A DNA stretch of 64,000 nt. Origin: Plecoglossus altivelis. Its lineage: Eukaryota > Chordata > Actinopteri > Osmeriformes > Plecoglossidae. Below are positions 58,800 to 64,000 of the stretch, one piece after another. The notes under the pieces were generated by a model. The model was not told where the DNA came from. It did not search any database and was given only the letters and a program-made list of their open reading frames with translations. A program made the position numbers and the translations under genes. The DNA lies in contig BROE01000002.1 in NCBI GenBank assembly GCA_036571765.1, positions 4,547,809-4,611,808 of the forward strand. The letters are read 5' to 3'. Position 1 is the stretch's first letter. The number at the start of each line of letters is the position of its first letter.

Positions 58800-60740
58800 T
58801 CTGTGGACAAGCAGCAGCACTGAAAGCCGGTTTACAGTAAACGACACAATCAGTTTGGATAATGTGCCTCATTCAGTGGTTGTTTGGGAGTGGGGCGCTC
58901 TGGAATGTACGAGGGAACACTAGTTTGCCACCAGTTGCCATGGATGAGAGAACAAACTGGTGGAACACCTCGTGCTAAGCGATTTTGCGAGGGGTCGGAT
59001 TGTTCAAGTGAAGGATTAAAATGACGTCCTGCCAAGAGAGAATATTCAAATTTAGGTTAATTCACAGGGCTAGTACTGATCTGGAGGACATCAATATTTC
59101 AGCCGGGTCCTCTCTGAGCTGTGACTGGGACCTGTCTAGTCAGAGAAGGAAGTCTTGGCGCTCACTTCCTGTTTCTCTCCCTCTCAGTACTCCACCTTGA
59201 TATAAATGAAACCCAAAGAGGCAATTAATTGTAAAGAAATGGCCATTGCCCTTGCGCTTGCTGAAAAGTTATGCAGTTCTCGAAACTTTCAAATGAGTTT
59301 ATTGATTCTTTTTTCACGTTCCTTTTTTTCCCTTCTCCTCGCGTAGAAACAAGCTCTATGCGTCAACACCTATAAGTGGTGTGAGGAAGTCCTTGTTTTC
59401 TACGTGTGTTGCAGCTGTATATTTATACAATTGATTTTATTAATAGATGTTGACTCACCTTCTTTCATGAACTTTGCTCTCTGTTAAAACTGAGATTCTG
59501 GAACGTACTACAGGCATGAATTGCAAATGTATGCAACGAATTTCCGTGAGTTGGTTTCTTGGAAGGAGACGCTGCATGCATCACAAAGCAATGTGATTAG
59601 GACATAAAGACTCCCAACAAATGGTTTTAGCATTGGCAAAACAATCTACATTAGACGAGAAATATGTCTGCCTTCCTTCACTTTGTAAAATAGGGGGCAT
59701 TCCAGTCGTTTGCAAGCATCCATGCCTCCTGTTCCCAAACACATAGGTGGAATCAATACTGAAACGTCACTAATTGCTTTGTAATTTTTAGATCCTCATC
59801 TGGCATTAGGTCATCTTTCGTTTTGGCTCTTCGGTACCAATAAAATAAAGTATGCTGCATCTAGGACACATTTACCCATATTCCCTTTTCCACTACACTG
59901 AGTTCTCAATGCTAAGTATCTGTCCCGTTGCCTGCGCAGGGCATTTATTTGAACTAATTGTTCATTAAAAGAGAAAGCGAGCATGCCAACACACAAATCA
60001 ATTACAGTGTTCTATATCTTAGGCTTCTGGTCCAGAAACAGAAGACTTAATGAGCTGGCCGGAATTCCAGTGAGTCTTATATAGGTCAAGACACGGGCTC
60101 TGAAACTCTGGACTCGACACAGAGAGATCACTTCAAAGCTGCTAACTGCTCCGAGCTTATCTAGTCACTGTTCCCTTCCCTCTATCAAAACAAGGGGAGA
60201 GAAGGCTGTAATTAAAAGCCAAGAAAGATGGCGAGTGAGCAAATCAACATTTTCGACGCGTGTCTTTTTGCCTGTAACCTTCTTTGATGTCATTAGAGAA
60301 CCAGGAAGTCAGTCTGTAACACTTTCTTAACTAGACCAGTCAGAAGCTTGTGATAAACCTCTTCCTACAGGATAAGGTAGAAATGTGTTAATCCTTTTCC
60401 AACTATACTCACCTGATATCCTATTGGTTCTTACAGTCAGATATTAGGCGCATTCAACTGACAAACACGTATTGTAGAAAAGAGGAAATATACAGTGCAA
60501 CACATGGTCAGCATATAAAAGAGAAAAATATTATTGAACCAACAAAACTTCAAGGCTGGACCTAATACAGACCTATGAAATCAACAGTTGGTGTGTAGAC
60601 TGGAGCTAGACTATAGTCTGACCCATCCACAGGACTGCAAAGCCTCCGGCTGACTTTGAAGAAGCCATAATAACCGATAGACCCTCACATGCTGATGTCG
60701 CAAAAGGACATCTCCAGGATAATCCCCTATTCAGCCCCCA
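58800..60740. other. No gene seen; one YY1-like site
   Basis: AT-rich unique sequence. AAGATGGCG at 60225-60233 matches the YY1 core AAGATGGCGGC in part. No open frame longer than about 60 codons. Confidence 0.35.
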
Positions 60741-60748
60741 GCCCCAAA

Positions 60749-60835
60749 AACCCCCCCCCACCCCAACACCCCCCCCCCCCTCACCCCCCCTCCCCTCCGC
60801 CCTACCCCGCACCACCCCTCACCCCAATCGATATC
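60749..60835. repeat. C-rich tract (G-quadruplex on minus strand)
   Basis: Many C runs of four to thirteen are separated by one to three bases. The minus strand is strongly quadruplex-capable. Confidence 0.75.
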
Positions 60836-60939
60836 CTTGCGCAACACAAAAGAGATGAATGTTTTCATCCATATTAAAGCGGTCTGAAAAGATCCCCTTT
60901 GGGGAAAGTAGTTCACCCCTTCAACTCTGCAGAGAGGGA

Positions 60940-60975
60940 GGGAAGGAGGGAGGGAGGGAGGGAAAGAGAGAGAGT
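60940..60975. repeat. (GGGA)n / GA run
   Basis: GGGA units running into GA units. Confidence 0.85.
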
Positions 60976-60979
60976 GGTT

Positions 60980-63290
60980 AGTATTCTGTGTGATACATTA
61001 CAGGCCCTATCATCTTCCCTCTTAAAAGCCTGCCACACACGACGCTTGCGACGCCCCGATGGCGTACACAGACCAGCCTCCACGGTAGTGCTACCGATGC
61101 TACTTTGAATATGTTTTTCCACCGCGTCGAATTAAGTCAAGCCCAGCTCATTCCACTGGTGATTTACCGACGAGTGAATTCTAAGTGGACTTTTAATTAA
61201 GATGACTTGAGCATAGACAACATGTTATCGGCAATGATGAAGAGGTCAGGGTATTCATCTCTGCGCGCAGTGAAGCCTAGACTTGCCGCTGCTCTTTGCA
61301 AATGATATTAGTGTTACCGGAACAGACAGTATCTGAGTTATCATCGAGATTGTGCTACGGGTAATTTGGGTTTGTGAACGTTTGAATCACAAAAAAAACT
61401 TTTCCTCTGGAGTTGGCCTTGCATCATTTGTCATTCATTTCACGAACAAGGCGTTGTGTTGTATATTTGTCACTAGCAGGAATGAGCTTGTGATTTTACA
61501 TATTGCTCAAGCAGTACATTTGATTTGTATCTCTTCCTCGTCCTAGTCTATCAGAAGATATTCACGCCTGGTTGATCTTAATGCATCAGTGGTCCATGGC
61601 TTTGGAAGCATGGCTTCGGGAGGTAAGGGAGGAAAGATTCACGACTTGTGCTTTCTACATCCAGTCCTTTTCAGTAGACCTGAGATTAGCCAACACCTAA
61701 TGTAACAGCTCAGGCCCAAATACATCTCTATGGAATCAATATCTCATACTTTTGTGAAATTGAGTTTCGGAGCGCTAGAGGTGGTTGGAGATGCCAGTAC
61801 GCAGTCATAGGAGAACTTCACTCCGGTCGCTTGATATCAGCTTAACCTGTTATTAAACCATTTTTTTGGTGGTCAGACGAAAGGGGCAAAATCACGTTAA
61901 ACAACGTTTTTCTTAATGGCCGTGGGAAATAGCGAACGGATGATTAGTCTGTGTCATCTTCTGTTCTTCACAGTGCCACACAACTCTGCCCTTGAAATTC
62001 TGTTCCAATATCACATCATCTCCACACACACACAAATCTAAAAAACACACTTCTGGACAAATTCCGAGTCAGAGGCGTCAATCCTTTCGTGAACTACATT
62101 TTCATTCGCACAGATATTCTAAATGTCAGAGAGATTGAACGTGAACCAACAGTTGGATGCCAGAGATGGGAGAAGAGAATTGCACAGGACTTGTCAACGT
62201 TTTAAACACAGGGGTCGGCATGCCACCGCTGATAGCCAGTCACCCTCAGATAAGCTTGCTGTTTCGCAGAGGAGAGGAAGACTGTTTGATCCTCTCCGAT
62301 TTTTAATCAAAGCTGGTGACTTTAGGTGCAGACGCATATTAAAAAAATGTGCTCCCTTTGCTTGTATAATTTTCTTGACATTTGCCCACTCGTTTTGCGG
62401 TTCCACACGTTCGCAGTGCTGTAGTAGGTGTTTGTTCTCTGCACATGCACAAGGACAACTGGAGAAATAGGCGTGTGTTCGACTAGAGGTGATTTAATTT
62501 GACTACATTTGCCCTTGTAAACACACGTCTGAATTATTCACACTGCTTAGGAGTTTACAGACTCCTTCTTAAGTGCTTGCCAAATGCTGGTTTCGTTATT
62601 TGTCTGTGGTTAGGAACAAAGTGTTATTGTTGCTGAGTTTCAGAGGTCAAACGGTGGCATTGAAGAGGATTTCGCTAGCTGTGTTATTACTCCGAATGTA
62701 AACAACGGCAGTTGATTTGGGACTGGGGACTAAAAGACGATGTGTTTCCTGAGCGTCTCAAATCTGGGCCGGGCTGAGCCAAATCAGTTCTCCAAGCTGG
62801 GAGGAAAGATGAGAGGAGAAAGTGAACTGGTTTGAATCCTACTGACCAGAGAAGATACTGGGGGTGACAGCTGATGTCCAAGGAATGTTCAGATGGGAAA
62901 CGGGACACGTTTTGGTCCAGTTCCTGGCTGACGTTTCGGATTGTCGCCTTTGAACAACACGGTAAGGAGGAGAAGCAGAGGGAATGTCTTTCTAAAGTAA
63001 TTGTACGAACAGTGGGAGATTCTTGTTAAACGCAACAATAAGGGAAAAAAAATGCTTTTCTGTGGTATTTGATTTACCGGTGTGTTGTGTGCTATTAACC
63101 GCTAATAGATCCACAGTCACTATGTGTCCAGTAAAGTTGCCAGTCCAAAGAATTCATAAACATCATCTTACTCGGCATTCTGTTGTAAGTCGACTGTAGA
63201 GCTCAAGGTTTTTCAGATACCATAGGACGAATAAACAACTATGGATCCACAGCTGTACCTTCACTTACCTTCCCCTGAAACATAGACATG
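60980..63290. other. No gene seen
   Basis: A 115-codon frame at 62123-62470 has no coding bias, homology or splice context. The rest is AT-rich unique sequence. Confidence 0.35.
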
Positions 63291-63296
63291 AATAGT

Positions 63297-63299
<3 letters not shown>

Positions 63300-63350
<51 letters not shown>
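63300..63350. repeat. (TA)25 microsatellite
   Basis: A pure TA run. It is cruciform-prone. Confidence 0.97.
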
Positions 63351-63355
<5 letters not shown>

Positions 63356-63455
63356 AGAGAGAGAGGATGGGGAAAAGATGGAGAAAGATAGATGGAGAGA
63401 AAGAGAGAGGATGGGAAAAGATGGAGAAAGATAGATGGAGAGAAAGAGAGAGAGG
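63351..63455. repeat. 44-bp purine tandem duplication
   Basis: Two copies of a GAGAGAGGATGGG...AGATAGATGGAGAG segment, 44 bases apart and differing by one G, abut the TA run. Confidence 0.9.
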
Positions 63456-63969
63456 GACTTGGTGAACGTGCATTGAATGAGTAGCATTCTGAACACGGAG
63501 AACGCCCGAGTGTCCAATTTAAGCGTGAGGCCTGGGAGTTGGGTGTGCAGCAAAGGGCTCATAATTGGCATCCTTCTTGTCTTATTAAAGGGGAAAGCGC
63601 CTGGATGGATCCCCTAAGCCTCCGCCTGGCCTTTATTAGAATCTTTAAGTTAAACAGAGGCACTCGGAGAGGGTAACGTTGGTTGTCTTAATGGCACTCT
63701 GGCTTGTGGGTGTAGTGGTGGTGATGCGGGTTTTTTTCAAGTGCTAATTAAGGTATTGTGACAATCACGACACCACGGCTTGAAACATTTCAGACCGGTG
63801 GGCTAGCGTGTTGAATTCATCGCCTGGGATTAGTTCACATTGTATCTTGCCGCGTGCAACGGAGTGGTGCGTTGAACTCAACGCTTCTTCCTCAGACTCT
63901 CTGTTGTTCGGGTGGCAAAAACCCTTAGGTTCTAAAAGATCTTGAGCAAATTGTTTGACCCTTGATTCT

Positions 63970-64000
63970 TCACCACCCAAACCCCCCCCCTCGCCCCCCC
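63970..64000. repeat. C-rich tail at window edge
   Basis: C homopolymers reach the end of the window. Confidence 0.8.

Noticed and set aside
62123..62470. 115-codon + frame with several cysteines
   Set aside because: No signal peptide, spacing pattern or bias; it is in AT-rich intergenic DNA.
1..64000. tRNA, rRNA, CRISPR arrays, operons, viral genes
   Set aside because: I looked for these and saw no supporting pattern on either strand.

Overview
The window looks like nuclear DNA of a ray-finned fish, probably a teleost. Coding sequence is sparse and split by GT-AG introns. Dinucleotide and purine/pyrimidine microsatellites are very dense, several minisatellites are present, and one fragment carries the 3' tail (with an ATGG-type end) that is very common on fish non-LTR retrotransposons. 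I could not identify the species or the chromosome. I see no bacterial, phage, plasmid or CRISPR features.

The only gene I can reconstruct completely is a compact four-exon CXC chemokine at 14143-15049 on the + strand. It has a TATA box, two NF-kappaB-like sites upstream, and a 3' UTR with an AU-rich nonamer and two poly(A) signals. About 3 kb upstream, 11079-11489 (+) is a convincing coding exon (strong G/C bias at third positions) of a protein I do not recognise. At the left end two exons (2821-2990 and 2003-2125, - strand) join in frame and belong to an unrecognised minus-strand gene that runs off the window. Two more minus-strand exon candidates (10479-10595 and 9160-9276, the latter ending in a stop) are phase-compatible but weak. 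A possible signal-peptide first exon lies at 18484-18566, at the edge of a minisatellite that has duplicated its start-codon region.

From about 19 kb to 64 kb I find no gene I can defend. This stretch is intergenic or intronic. It holds minisatellites (30 bp, 35 bp and 56 bp units), long CT/GA and GT/CA runs, G- and C-rich tracts able to form quadruplexes, a retrotransposon-tail fragment with apparent target-site duplications, and several AT-rich homeodomain-motif-rich patches that look like conserved regulatory DNA, which I cannot confirm without alignment. Many frames in this part are open for 100-280 codons because of simple repeats or chance, and I have left those out.

I did not find a clearly novel multi-gene system. 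The most unusual items are the homotypic ETS-motif minisatellite at 40.5 kb, the hairpin-forming 35-bp array at 42.5-43.0 kb, the 20-bp perfect palindrome at 6.9 kb, and the signal-peptide exon beside its own duplicated start at 18.4 kb.
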